Origin: JALYYC01 sp963795805
GTDB taxonomy: Bacteria > Chloroflexota > Dormibacteria > CF-121
Length of the DNA: 64,000 bases
NCBI GenBank assembly: GCA_963795805.1
Contig: CAWCIV010000004.1
Coordinates: 1,302,001-1,366,000, forward strand
Direction: 5' to 3'
Made by a program: the position numbers and the translations under genes. Positions 1 through 8,220 of the stretch are shown here, one piece after another (the first letter of the stretch is position 1; every line of letters starts with the position of its first letter). The notes beneath the pieces were generated by a model. It worked only from the letters and a program-made list of their open reading frames with translations. It was not told the DNA's origin and searched no databases.

Positions 1-2
1 CC

Positions 3-170
3 GCGGTGATCATCTGCACCTACGGGGTGCCGAAGCTCCCTGGGACCAGCCTGATCTACGGTGGACTGCGAAGCCATTCGCTGGCGGCGTTCGAAGGCGG
101 GTCGTTCGAGCCCAATCCGTTCTACGTTCCGCCCGACGGTTATCGGGCGCAGCTGCCGAAGAAGAACTAG
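3..170 (+). CDS. 3' end of an unrecognised protein (partial)
   Basis: The reading frame is open from the window edge and ends at TAG 168-170. It encodes about 55 residues, rich in Gly, Pro and Tyr and ending in PKKN. I see no motif I can assign. The frame is plausible as coding because it is uninterrupted, runs in the direction of the following genes and stops shortly before a tRNA. The start lies outside the window. Confidence 0.5.
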   Translation, partial: AVIICTYGVPKLPGTSLIYGGLRSHSLAAFEGGSFEPNPFYVPPDGYRAQLPKKN

Positions 171-203
171 CGCTACCGCACCACGGATAGAATCGACGGG
201 CGC

Positions 204-297
204 GGAGCGGTCGCCTAGTCCGGTCGAGGGCGCGGCACTGGAAATGCCGTAACCGGGGTAACTCGGTTCGCGAGTTCGAATCTCGCCCGCTCCGCCA
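204..297 (+). tRNA. tRNA-Ser (anticodon GGA)
   Basis: A full cloverleaf can be folded. The acceptor stem GGAGCGG (204-210) pairs with CCGCTCC (287-293), followed by discriminator G and an encoded CCA (295-297). The anticodon stem CGGCA/TGCCG (233-237/245-249) encloses loop CTGGAAA, giving anticodon GGA at 240-242. The T arm is GCGAG-TTCGAAT-CTCGC (270-286). The long variable arm between 250 and 269 is the class II feature expected of tRNA-Ser. It reads UCC/UCU codons. Confidence 0.95.
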
Positions 298-366
298 TTG
301 AACCCCTGTAACGTGAACACGGAATATACTTCGAGGTCGAGGGGCCAAAAAAGAGGGAGGGATCGC

Positions 367-2067
367 ATGCGCGCCTTGAGGACACGTGCTTTCGTGCGCC
401 CGTTGGTGCTGGTTTCGCTGATGGCAGGCCTGGTGGGCGGTGGGGTGCCGCTGGCGGCGTCGGCTGGAGCCGCGCCCGTCAGCAACTACAACAAAGTCGA
501 AGTCGGAGTGGCCAGCTCCAGTGCGCGGCTCGCGACTTCCGGTTCAGCCGTTCGACAGGACCTCAAGGGTGCCCGGCAGGCGCCAAAAGCGACCCGTTCG
601 GCGGCGACCCGAGCCGCCGGCAAGACCCCATCAGCCGCCGATTCATCGACGCGCCATTCCAGCGGCCCGCTGCTCCGCGCCTTCAACGGCGTCAGCAGCC
701 GTGATAGCGAAGTGACCAACTTCGGCGCGAAGTTCGAGCCACCTGACCAGGGACTCTGTGCCGGGAACGGCTTCGTGCTGGAGGCCGTCAACTCCGCGTA
801 CACGATCTATCACCAGGATGGGCGGCCGATCGCCGGTCCGTTCAACATCAATGACCTCTTCGGGCGCGGCGGTCTGCAGTTCACCAGTGATCCGCGCTGC
901 TACTACGACAAGACGACCAATACGTGGTTCGCGATCATCCTCTTCATCGGCGACAACAGCGACACGTCAACCCTCGACATCGCCGTGAACCCGTCCGGCG
1001 ATCCCACCAACGCCAATTGGAAGCGGTACCACATCGATACGACCAACGCCGGCGGTCCCGGCTGCCCATGCTTTGGTGATCAGCCTCGCCTGGGGATCGA
1101 CCGGTTCAATCTGTACGTCACCACGGACGAGTTCTCGATCAACGGTCCAGAGTTCAACGGGACGCAGCTCTACGCGTTTGCCAAGCGGGATCTGGTGCGA
1201 GGCTCCGATGAGGTTCACTTCGTGCACTTCCAGGGAATCACCTCCGACGGGTCCCTGGTGACGGCGCCTCAGCCGGCGATCACGACCGGACGGGTCGATG
1301 CCGAGTACCTCCTCGGACAATTGGATCCCAACAACACCGGTGACAACCGGCTCGTGGTCTGGGCCCTGACGAACCAGGGCGCGGTGCAATCGGGAGGCAC
1401 GCCGACGCTCTCGAGCCTGATCATCCAGTCGGAGCCTTACGCGATTCCGCCCCAGGCCATCCAGCCGAATGGGGTGCTGCCGCTCGATTCCGGCGACGAC
1501 CGGATGCAACAAACGCAATTCATCGGCAACAGCTTGTGGGGCGAGCTGACAACGGGCGTGACGCTGCCGTCCGATTCTGCGGCGCGGGCTGGTGCGGCGT
1601 GGTTCAGGGTTCGTCCACAGGTGGCGCATGGCGTCCTGACCGCCGCGACCATGGTTCAGCAGGGCTATGTGACTCGAGCCCATCGCGACATCATCTACCC
1701 GGCGGTCCAGGCCAACGCCTCCGGCAGCGCGGCAATGGTGTTCACCATGACCGGCGCTGACCTGTATCCGAGCGCCTCGTACGCCACACTCGACCCAGGT
1801 GAGGCGGCCTTCGGTCGGCCGCAGGTCGGCCTGGCGGGCACCGGGAACTACTTCAGGAGGCCGACAGGGTTTCAATCAAACCGTTGGGGTGACTACTCGT
1901 GGGCTCAGCTCGATCCGGACGGACGCTCGGTCTGGATGGCGACCGAGTACATTCCACCGCGCGGGAGCCAGACGACCACCGGCTTCCGAAACTGGGGAAC
2001 GGCGGTGCTGCAGGTCCGGCTCTCCGGAGATAACCAGGGCGGCGATCAAGGCGGCGGCCAAGGGTAG
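367..2067 (+). CDS. Secreted protein of unknown function
   Basis: 566 residues. The ATG at 367 is chosen because GGGAGG lies six bases upstream (355-360) and it opens a clear signal peptide: basic MRALRTR, then a hydrophobic core ending near ASAGAAP. A Ser/Ala/Thr-rich linker follows (about residues 30-100), then a Gly/Asp/Asn-rich domain to the end with recurring short aromatic strands, a Cys pair in a GCPC motif, and a Gly/Gln-rich tail. Composition suggests an extracellular beta-rich (possibly propeller) domain, but no catalytic motif was recognised. It is a single gene between tRNA-Ser and a terminator hairpin. Confidence 0.8.
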   Translation: MRALRTRAFVRPLVLVSLMAGLVGGGVPLAASAGAAPVSNYNKVEVGVASSSARLATSGSAVRQDLKGARQAPKATRSAATRAAGKTPSAADSSTRHSSGPLLRAFNGVSSRDSEVTNFGAKFEPPDQGLCAGNGFVLEAVNSAYTIYHQDGRPIAGPFNINDLFGRGGLQFTSDPRCYYDKTTNTWFAIILFIGDNSDTSTLDIAVNPSGDPTNANWKRYHIDTTNAGGPGCPCFGDQPRLGIDRFNLYVTTDEFSINGPEFNGTQLYAFAKRDLVRGSDEVHFVHFQGITSDGSLVTAPQPAITTGRVDAEYLLGQLDPNNTGDNRLVVWALTNQGAVQSGGTPTLSSLIIQSEPYAIPPQAIQPNGVLPLDSGDDRMQQTQFIGNSLWGELTTGVTLPSDSAARAGAAWFRVRPQVAHGVLTAATMVQQGYVTRAHRDIIYPAVQANASGSAAMVFTMTGADLYPSASYATLDPGEAAFGRPQVGLAGTGNYFRRPTGFQSNRWGDYSWAQLDPDGRSVWMATEYIPPRGSQTTTGFRNWGTAVLQVRLSGDNQGGDQGGGQG

Positions 2068-2080
2068 GACGCCAATCAAA

Positions 2081-2104
2081 CAGGGCGGCCCGGGTGCCGC
2101 CCTG
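2081..2104 (+). terminator. Rho-independent-like hairpin
   Basis: CAGGGCGGC (2081-2089) and GCCGCCCTG (2096-2104) form a nine-base-pair GC-rich stem with loop CCGGGT, 13 bases after the stop of the secreted protein. Only a short T-rich stretch (ATTTGA) follows, so it is a weak intrinsic terminator. It separates that gene from the arginase-like gene. Confidence 0.6.
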
Positions 2105-2129
2105 ATTTGACCCAACTCAGCGCGATACG

Positions 2130-3035
2130 ATGCGATCGATGCCGCGATTCGAACTCATCGGCGCGCCGACAAGTGCCGGGGCACACGGACCTGGCCAGGA
2201 GAAGGCGCCGGCGGCATTACGGAGGGCTGGGTTGGTTGAGGCGTTGCGCTCGGCCAACGTCGAGCTCGACGACGCGGGCGATCTGCCGATCGCACTTTTT
2301 CACCCCGACCCGGCCAACCGGCGGGCACAGAATGCATCGCGGGTAGCCTCCGTGGCCACGCAGGTGGCGGATCAGGTCGTCGCCGTGGTGCGCCGAGGTC
2401 ATCTGCCATTCGTGATTGGGGGCGACTGCACGATCACGGTTGGCGCTGTCAGCGGGCTGCTGGACTCTGGGTCGGCCGACCTCGGCCTGCTCTACTTCGA
2501 CGGCGATATCGACCTGAACTCGCCGGAGACCACGCGCAGCGGGATCCTGGACAACATGGGGATCGCACACCTCATCGGAATGGCCGGGACCCCACTCCAA
2601 GACGTCGGACCGCGGCGGCCGCTCTTAACGGATGGCCAGATCGTCCTGTTCGGGTATGAGACGGAGGAACAGGAGGAGATTCAGCGATCGGCCCTTAAAC
2701 GCCGCGCGATCCGGCACCACCCGTCGAACGAGGTTCGGGGCAACCCATCCGGCATCGCCCGCGAGGCAATGGCGGAACTCACCAAACATTCCAAACGCGT
2801 GCTCGTGCACTTCGATGTGGACGTGATCGACTCGATCGAACTGCCCCTCGCCGACTTTCCGCATTTCAATGCCGGTCTCTTACTCGAGGATGCCATGGCG
2901 TGCCTGAAGATCTTTCTCAACACACCTGCGCTCGCGGGGGTTGTCATGACGGAGATCAATCCGGATCACGACCCGGACGGAACCATCCTGCGCGATTTCG
3001 TGCGGCAGGTCGCTGCTGCCTTTCGGCTGAGCTGA
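2130..3035 (+). CDS. Arginase/ureohydrolase-fold protein with altered metal ligands
   Basis: 301 residues, the usual size for ureohydrolases (arginase, agmatinase, formiminoglutamase). Family landmarks appear in order: GGDC at 98-101 where GGDH is usual, DGDID at 124-128 where DAHxD is usual, FDVDVID at 228-234 with both metal-binding aspartates, and a late TEINPDHD with the conserved Glu. Two of the canonical histidine ligands are therefore Cys100 and Asp126. The fold assignment is firm. Substrate and metal are not predictable; such variants may act on guanidino compounds with other metals or be non-catalytic. Start 2130 or the ATG at 2139 are both possible; no strong ribosome site is seen. 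Confidence 0.8.
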   Translation: MRSMPRFELIGAPTSAGAHGPGQEKAPAALRRAGLVEALRSANVELDDAGDLPIALFHPDPANRRAQNASRVASVATQVADQVVAVVRRGHLPFVIGGDCTITVGAVSGLLDSGSADLGLLYFDGDIDLNSPETTRSGILDNMGIAHLIGMAGTPLQDVGPRRPLLTDGQIVLFGYETEEQEEIQRSALKRRAIRHHPSNEVRGNPSGIAREAMAELTKHSKRVLVHFDVDVIDSIELPLADFPHFNAGLLLEDAMACLKIFLNTPALAGVVMTEINPDHDPDGTILRDFVRQVAAAFRLS

Positions 3036-3051
3036 GCTGGGTCTGGAGCGC

Positions 3052-3534
3052 ATGCGCTGGGAGGAGTTCGAGGTGGCGGCAGCGGACCTGGCGCGCCTCG
3101 GTCGCGAACGCTTCGATCGCTATCAACTCTGCATGATGGGCACGCTGCGGCGGGATGGCTCGCCGCGCATCAGTCCTTGCGAGATGGATTTCGCCAGCGG
3201 TGAGCTGCTCCTCGGCATGATGTGGCAGTCACCGAAGGCGCTGGACCTCTTGCGCGACCCGCGCTGTGTCCTCCACAGCTGCACAACGGAGAAAGACGGG
3301 ACGGAGGGCGATTTCAAGCTCTATGGACGGGCGCGCGACGTCATCGAGCCGGATCTGCGTGCGGCTTACATGGCTGCCATTGATGCGCGAACGCATTTCA
3401 CACCACCCGAGCCCTTCCATATTTTTGCCATCAATGTCACTTCAGCCGGCTATAACGTCTTTGGCGAGGGGCGAGCCTGGATGACCTGGGATCCGGAGCG
3501 GGGTCTACGTCGAGGTCGCCAGCGAGAGGTTTAA
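3052..3534 (+). CDS. Pyridoxamine 5'-phosphate oxidase-family protein
   Basis: 160 residues with the split-barrel flavin-binding pattern of the PNPOx-like superfamily: an N-terminal helix, then MGTLRRDGSPRISPCEM (strand-turn-strand around the phosphate site), and a following strand with SPKALDLLRDPRCVLHS. Members bind FMN, F420 or haem, or reduce small electrophiles; the substrate is unknown here. It starts 17 bases after the arginase-like gene and may share its transcript. The C-terminus is Arg-rich and could be slightly altered by an indel, but the core is intact. Confidence 0.8.
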   Translation: MRWEEFEVAAADLARLGRERFDRYQLCMMGTLRRDGSPRISPCEMDFASGELLLGMMWQSPKALDLLRDPRCVLHSCTTEKDGTEGDFKLYGRARDVIEPDLRAAYMAAIDARTHFTPPEPFHIFAINVTSAGYNVFGEGRAWMTWDPERGLRRGRQREV

Positions 3535-3543
3535 CGGGCAGGG

Positions 3544-3837
3544 TCATCCGTGAAAGTAGTCGAAGGCCAGCTTCGCGCCGATCACGACCAGCACGAGGCC
3601 GGCGATCGGCTTCAACCACGTGAAGCGCTGCACGAGCAGCGAACCAATCAGCGTGAAGGCCAGCAGGCTCAGCGCCGCCAGGAGCACGCCGCCCGCTAAG
3701 ACGGGCAGGCGGTACTGGCCGGGTACCTGCGCCGCTACGCTGGAAATCGCGATCGCATTGTCGAGCTGAAGACTGATATCCGTAAAGGCGATGAGCAGGA
3801 TTGGGATCAGAATTTGGCGCGTCAAATTACTACCCAT
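3544..3837 (-). CDS. Half-length TerC-like membrane protein (putative Mn exporter)
   Basis: 97 residues with three predicted membrane helices. The first carries TDISLQLDNAIAI, matching the acidic D/E...SLDNA metal motif of TerC/YjbE proteins, and the last resembles the TerC repeat end. Normal TerC proteins are over 200 residues with two such halves; here only one half exists, bounded by its own ribosome site (TTGGAGG, six bases before ATG 3837) and a clean stop. It would need to dimerise to rebuild the transporter. The upstream yybP-ykoY element predicts manganese-induced expression and a role in Mn(II) export. An internal deletion of a longer gene is the alternative. Confidence 0.75.
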   Translation of the reverse strand: MGSNLTRQILIPILLIAFTDISLQLDNAIAISSVAAQVPGQYRLPVLAGGVLLAALSLLAFTLIGSLLVQRFTWLKPIAGLVLVVIGAKLAFDYFHG

Positions 3838-3914
3838 GGATGTCCTCCAATGAATTAATGAAGCTGGTGACGATGAGCCTGGTTTGCAATGATCACCTCC
3901 ATGCGGAACTCCGC

Positions 3915-4007
3915 ATAGAGGTCTTGCCGCGAGCATCGGCTCGCTGCGGCCCCGGACGCTCGGCGTCGTGTTGACGGGGTTGCCGCTGGGAGGCTACTCC
4001 CCTCTAT
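3915..4007 (-). promoter_or_regulatory. yybP-ykoY (manganese) riboswitch
   Basis: On the minus strand the conserved 5' element AGGGGAGTAGCC (within 3990-4005) and the 3' element GCAAGACCTCT (3917-3928) are both present. They are joined by a perfect seven-base-pair P1 stem, ATAGAGG (4007-4001) with CCTCTAT (3921-3915). A second hairpin ATGCGG-AACT-CCGCAT (3901-3916) overlaps the 3' side of P1 and could be the switching expression platform. The element sits 78 bases before the TerC-like gene, the classic partner of this Mn(II)-sensing RNA. Confidence 0.88.
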
Positions 4008-4042
4008 CGCTGCGGCAATAATAGCAATTGGAGGTGAGACCG

Positions 4043-4465
4043 ATGCGGGATCCCGACGTCGTCCCGATGATCGCGTACGAGGACGGCCCGGCCGCGCTCG
4101 ATTGGCTCGCGAGAGCATTTGGATTCACGGAGCGGGCGCGAATGATGGACAAAACCGGGCGGCTGTCGCACGGCGAGATGGTGGCGGGCGAGGGGATAAT
4201 CATGCTCGCAAGCCCGACGCCCGAATACCGCGGGCCGGCCCACCATCGCGAAGAATGTGGCCAGGCCCGGGCGTGGTCTCAGGTTCCCTACATCATCGAC
4301 GGGGTCCTGGTCTACGTCGACAACGTGGAGGCCCACGCACACCGGGCGAGAACGGCTGGGGCCAGAATCCTTTCCGAGCCGGAATCCGATCAGTACGGCA
4401 CTCGGTATCGCGCGGAAGATCTCGAAGGGCATCGCTGGATGTTCATCCAGCGACCAGCTGCCTAA
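4043..4465 (+). CDS. VOC/glyoxalase-fold protein (PhnB-like)
   Basis: 140 residues. ATG 4043 is preceded by GGAGGTGAG at 4030-4038. The sequence has the beta-alpha-beta-beta-beta pattern of the vicinal oxygen chelate superfamily, beginning VPMIAYEDGPAALDWLARAFGF and ending with RAEDLEGHRWMFIQ, where the Glu-Gly-His-x-W signature is typical of PhnB-like members. These proteins are dimeric; many are of unknown function or confer glycopeptide/fosfomycin-type resistance or lyase activity. It is divergent from the riboswitch-controlled gene and overlaps the tail of the LigD-like gene by four bases. Confidence 0.82.
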   Translation: MRDPDVVPMIAYEDGPAALDWLARAFGFTERARMMDKTGRLSHGEMVAGEGIIMLASPTPEYRGPAHHREECGQARAWSQVPYIIDGVLVYVDNVEAHAHRARTAGARILSEPESDQYGTRYRAEDLEGHRWMFIQRPAA

Positions 4466-5862
4466 GGCGAGGTCTTTTCTTTTCGGACGCGCTTCGCACG
4501 CTCCAACTGGCCGGAGCGGTCGGGGCCGCTATAGCCGGCCCAGGGGTCATAGTCCACCTCGAGTGCCTCCTGCGGTGGTCGCTCGCCTTCGGGGACGTTG
4601 CGCAGGTTGACCCTGATACGGGTCCAGGTCGTGTTGCGTCCCCGCATCGAGTCGACCATTACGTCGGCCGGTTCCAGCCGGGCGGCCACCCCTGGATGAC
4701 GCGCACGCCAGCGGTCCAGGCCGGCGATCGCCTCGTCCTTGCTCGCTGCGCGGGCGATCTCGATCAGCGGCGCGGTGGTCCGCCGGCGGCCGGTGGGTCC
4801 AACGGTCTTGCCGGGCGCGGGAACCGGGACGACACCCTTTTGGGTCGATGACGGATCAGCCATTCGCCGCTTCGACGGCTGGACGCGGGGAGGCTCGCCC
4901 TCCTGCTTGGCGAAATGGGGGGGCCAGGGCGCATCACCCATGCCGGACGCCTCGTGTTCGGCTGAGAGCTGGAGCAGCATCTCGAGTGAGCCAGCGGCCT
5001 CATCGATGCCCTTCGACGGATCTCCGATCGCGGCAAATCGCGCCGGGACCGTGGCGAGCGTGAAGGCCTCGAGCTCGCAGGCCGGAACTTCGTCCCAGGA
5101 GAGCGGCGCCGAGACGCGCGCGTCGGCGGTCGGTCGTACCGAGTAGGCCGAGGCGATCGTCCGGTCCTTGGCATTCTGGTTGTAGTCGAGGAAGACCCCC
5201 TGCCGTTCCTCCTTCCACCACTTGCTGGTGGCGATGCCCGGCGCCCGCCGCTCGACCTCGCGGGCGACCGCGAGCGCGGCCCGCCTGACCTGGGGGAACG
5301 TCCAGCGCGGCTGGATCCGGCAATAGATATGAATGCCGCGCGACCCTGAGGTCTTCGGCCAGCCGGTCATGCCATAGTCCTCGAGGACTTCCCTCGTGAC
5401 CATCGCCACATCGCGCATCTGTGACCAGGGAATGCCGGGCATCGGGTCGAGGTCGACGCGCAGTTCATCAGGATGATCAAGGTCTGTCGCCCGGATCGGG
5501 TGCGGGTTCAGGTCGATGCAGCCCAGATTGATGACCCAGAGCAATTGCGCGGCGTCCCTGACGACGACCTCCTCGGCCACGCGGCCGGAAGGGAAGGAGA
5601 GCTCGACGGTTTCGATCCAGTCCGGCCGCGCCGTCGGGGCCCGCTTCTGGAAGAAAAAGTCGCCTTCAGCGCCATTGACGAAACGCTTCAGGGCCATCGG
5701 CCGGTTGGCCACGCCGCGGACGGCCCCCTCGGCGATCGCCTGGTAATAACGAACCAGGTCGAGCTTCGTATGACCCGCTTTCGGAAAGAAGACCTTATCC
5801 GGGTTGGTGATTGTCACCTCGCGCCCGGCGACCTGGATGATCTCTTCCTTGCGTTCCGCCAT
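4462..5862 (-). CDS. ligD: LigD-type primase-polymerase domain protein (NHEJ)
   Basis: 466 residues. Residues 15-290 are the archaeo-eukaryotic-primase-like polymerase domain of bacterial LigD: VDLDP with catalytic Asp137 and Asp139, SGSRGIHIY (172-180) for nucleotide binding, and third acidic residue Asp226 in FLDYNQN. In mycobacterial-type end joining this domain fills gaps with ribonucleotides at broken ends held by Ku. No ATP-dependent ligase (KxDG) or phosphoesterase domain is present. Residues 300-466 form an uncharacterised tail with a Lys/Arg-rich linker and an Arg/Trp-rich terminal domain. The Ku gene lies about 30 kb away in this window; the ligase must be encoded elsewhere. Confidence 0.9.
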   Translation of the reverse strand: MAERKEEIIQVAGREVTITNPDKVFFPKAGHTKLDLVRYYQAIAEGAVRGVANRPMALKRFVNGAEGDFFFQKRAPTARPDWIETVELSFPSGRVAEEVVVRDAAQLLWVINLGCIDLNPHPIRATDLDHPDELRVDLDPMPGIPWSQMRDVAMVTREVLEDYGMTGWPKTSGSRGIHIYCRIQPRWTFPQVRRAALAVAREVERRAPGIATSKWWKEERQGVFLDYNQNAKDRTIASAYSVRPTADARVSAPLSWDEVPACELEAFTLATVPARFAAIGDPSKGIDEAAGSLEMLLQLSAEHEASGMGDAPWPPHFAKQEGEPPRVQPSKRRMADPSSTQKGVVPVPAPGKTVGPTGRRRTTAPLIEIARAASKDEAIAGLDRWRARHPGVAARLEPADVMVDSMRGRNTTWTRIRVNLRNVPEGERPPQEALEVDYDPWAGYSGPDRSGQLERAKRVRKEKTSP

Positions 5863-5898
5863 CCGCTCACGATAAACGGAATTGCGGACGCCGTTCGG

Positions 5899-6312
5899 CT
5901 AGAGCCCAGTGATCACCTTCAAGCCCGCGTCAGCACAGTCGAGATCCTGCTCCGGCCGCCCACCGCTCACCCCGATGGCGCCGATGATGCGATCCTCGCT
6001 CCGCACGAGAACCGATCCCAAACCTGGAATCAATGGGCGCCGCGTCATCTCTGAGATCGCGTCGAAGAAGCCGGGTCGCTTCTCGTAGAGCTCGGCCACG
6101 GCATCGCCCGGACGCCCGAAGCTCGCCGCTCCGCTCGCCTTGGCCTCAGCGATCTCGGTCGTCAGCGGTGGGGCGCCATCCATTCGGCTGAGAAAGATCA
6201 AATGGCCGCCGTCGTCAACCACGGCGACCGTGACGCGAATCCCGATCTCCAAGGCGCGCCGCTGCGCCGCGATCGTCGCCGCAGTGGCCTGTTCGAGGCT
6301 GAACCGGGTCAT
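5899..6312 (-). CDS. GlcG/HbpS-like haem-degrading-fold protein
   Basis: 137 residues. The ATG at 6312 is chosen because the longer upstream frame has low-complexity shadow sequence. The pattern LEQATAATIAAQRRALEIG, then VVDDGGHLIFLSRMDGA and a C-terminal GAIGVSGGRPEQDLDCADAG is typical of the GlcG/PduO-C/HbpS family, which binds haem, cobalamin or other cofactors. It is co-oriented with the LigD-like gene and ends four bases after the preceding glyoxalase-fold gene, so a short operon is likely. Exact ligand unknown. Confidence 0.82.
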   Translation of the reverse strand: MTRFSLEQATAATIAAQRRALEIGIRVTVAVVDDGGHLIFLSRMDGAPPLTTEIAEAKASGAASFGRPGDAVAELYEKRPGFFDAISEMTRRPLIPGLGSVLVRSEDRIIGAIGVSGGRPEQDLDCADAGLKVITGL

Positions 6313-6316
6313 CCCT

Positions 6317-6718
6317 CTATTTTCGCTCGCTGATCTCGAAGAGGTGGCCGTCCGGGTCGCGGAAGAAGCAGCGGATCTCGGCCGGCCACTCATATGGCGG
6401 CGTCAGGAACTGCGCGCCTCGGTCCAGCAGGACCTCGTATGCCGTGCGGCAATCCGGTACGCGAATGGTGATGCTGTGACTGATCTTTGATGGGTCATGG
6501 AGGGGCTCGAACGTTGAGCCGGGCTTGTCTGGGGTCTCGCCGCCTCCGGTCACTACCAACAGCCACCCTCCGGCGAAGTTGAAGACGGCCGAGGTGCCCC
6601 CATACTCGCCGGTGAGGGTCGCCCCCAGCACATCGCGATACCAGGTCACTGCGCGCCGAAGGTCGGCGACCACCATGATGTGCGTGATCGCCATGCCTTC
6701 GCTCGGAAATGTTCCCAT
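6317..6718 (-). CDS. VOC/glyoxalase-fold protein
   Basis: 133 residues. It has the glyoxalase I/dioxygenase fold pattern: ITHIMVVADLRRAVTWYRDVLGA at the N-terminus and RCFFRDPDGHLFEISE at the C-terminus, where DPDGH-x-x-E contains the metal-binding Glu. The N-terminal metal His is plausible in ITHIMV. ATG 6718 and the internal ATG 6694 are both possible starts. It lies just upstream of the GlcG-like gene on the same strand. The substrate cannot be assigned. Confidence 0.82.
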   Translation of the reverse strand: MGTFPSEGMAITHIMVVADLRRAVTWYRDVLGATLTGEYGGTSAVFNFAGGWLLVVTGGGETPDKPGSTFEPLHDPSKISHSITIRVPDCRTAYEVLLDRGAQFLTPPYEWPAEIRCFFRDPDGHLFEISERK

Positions 6719-6772
6719 CGCGCTTACCGGTCGAGCATAAAGGTTGTACCTCGCGGTCCCGCAGGTTCGAGT

Positions 6773-7075
6773 TCAGCCGGTTCGGCCCCGCAGCAAGGAA
6801 ACCTTGAACGGACGCAGCTCGCGCCGCGCGTACCCGCCTGCGATCGCCGGGTCTTCCATCATCAGTCGCCTGGCGCTCGCTTCGTCCGCGGCCTCGAAGA
6901 TGGCGATTCCCGTATTCACCTCGCCGAGGGTCGGCCCGACCAGGATGATGACGCCCTCGGCGTGCAGCTGCTTGAGCCGCTCAAAGTGGCGGCCCCAGAC
7001 CGCCTTCTCGTCGGCCGTCATGGTTGCGGCAAAATTGTTTCGGGGCGGGTGCAGGAAGTAGATCCACTCGGCCAA
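6773..7075 (-). CDS. YCII-related domain protein
   Basis: 100 residues matching the small ferredoxin-like-fold YCII/YciI family: WIYFLHPPR at the start, HFERLKQLHAEGVIILVGPTLGE in the middle and ARRLMMEDPAIAGGYARRELRPFKVSLL at the end, with the family's acidic-Pro and Phe residues. YCII proteins are small dimers with a proposed catalytic His/Asp pair; biochemical roles are mostly unknown. It stands alone, divergent from the MoxR gene with 86 bases between them. Confidence 0.85.
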   Translation of the reverse strand: MAEWIYFLHPPRNNFAATMTADEKAVWGRHFERLKQLHAEGVIILVGPTLGEVNTGIAIFEAADEASARRLMMEDPAIAGGYARRELRPFKVSLLRGRTG

Positions 7076-7161
7076 GTCTTAGTCGCTCCTTATCAAACCC
7101 TCATACACAGCTAATCCGAACCCTGTCTAATCGTAAGACCGCCAATCCACAGGAGGATCTC

Positions 7162-8220
7162 ATGCTCGACCGCTCGTCCCAGCCCCAGCCGATCTCAGAG
7201 CCGCCCGCTGTGGCCGGCCGTTCGCCCCAGGAGTATGCCGCTCGTGTTCCGGCGCCGATCGAGCAGATCCTCTTCGAGGTTAAGCGACTCATTGTCGGGC
7301 AGGATCGCCTGCTCGAGCGCCTGCTGATCGCCCTGCTCTCCGGCGGCCACGTCCTCCTCGAGGGGGTCCCCGGACTGGCCAAGACCGTAACGGTCAAGGC
7401 CTTCGCCCAGGTCATCGGCGGCACCCCCGGCCGGATCCAGTTCACCCCGGACCTCGTTCCGGCCGACCTGGTGGGCACCCGGATCTACAACCCTGGCCGG
7501 GGCGACTTCTCCACCGAATTGGGCCCCGTCTTCTGCAACCTCCTCCTTGCCGACGAGATCAACCGCGCTCCCGCGAAGGTCCAATCCGCCCTGCTCGAGG
7601 CGATGCAGGAGCGGCAGGTGACAATCGGCAAAGACAGCCACCGGCTTCCCGACCCCTTCGTGGTCCTGGCCACCGAGAACCCGATCGAGACGGACGGCAC
7701 CTATCCGTTGCCCGAGGCGCAGCTCGACCGCTTCATGTTGAAGGTCCTGGTTGATTACCCGTCCTTCTCTGAGGAGGTCGTCATCGTCGAGCGCATTACA
7801 GGCGCGGCGATTGAGCTTCGCCAGGTGGTCACCGTCGAGCAGCTGCGGGAGATGCAACAGAAGGTAACCACGATCTACGTCGACCCGGCCGTGAGAAAGT
7901 ATGCGGCCACGCTGGCCTTCGCCAGCCGCCCGGGCAAGGTCAAGGGCCTGGAGGACATGGCGCCGAACATCGCCTATGGCGCCAGCCCGCGCGCCTCGAT
8001 CAATATGATCAATGCCGCCCGCGCCCTCGCCTTCATGCGGGGCCGCGACTACGTCCTGCCCCACGACGTCAGCGAGATCGCCCCCGAGGTGCTGCGTCAC
8101 CGTATCGTGCTGACCTACGAGGGGATCGCGGCCGGCGTCACGACCGAGGCGATCGTCCGCCGCCTGCTCGACGCCTTCCCGGCGCCACGGATCGATTTGG
8201 GGGATCGGTTTGCCTCCTGA
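7162..8220 (+). CDS. MoxR-family AAA+ ATPase
   Basis: 352 residues. ATG 7162 follows AGGAGG (7151-7156). Walker A is seen as GVPGLAKT, Walker B as LLLADEINRAPAKVQSALLEAMQE, then sensor-type ATENPIETDGTYPLPEAQLDRF, and the C-terminal lid. MoxR ATPases act as chaperones that load metals or cofactors, or activate VWA-domain partners. The next two genes (DUF58 and a VWA protein) are the standard partners and overlap translationally, so this is a three-gene operon. Confidence 0.93.
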   Translation: MLDRSSQPQPISEPPAVAGRSPQEYAARVPAPIEQILFEVKRLIVGQDRLLERLLIALLSGGHVLLEGVPGLAKTVTVKAFAQVIGGTPGRIQFTPDLVPADLVGTRIYNPGRGDFSTELGPVFCNLLLADEINRAPAKVQSALLEAMQERQVTIGKDSHRLPDPFVVLATENPIETDGTYPLPEAQLDRFMLKVLVDYPSFSEEVVIVERITGAAIELRQVVTVEQLREMQQKVTTIYVDPAVRKYAATLAFASRPGKVKGLEDMAPNIAYGASPRASINMINAARALAFMRGRDYVLPHDVSEIAPEVLRHRIVLTYEGIAAGVTTEAIVRRLLDAFPAPRIDLGDRFAS

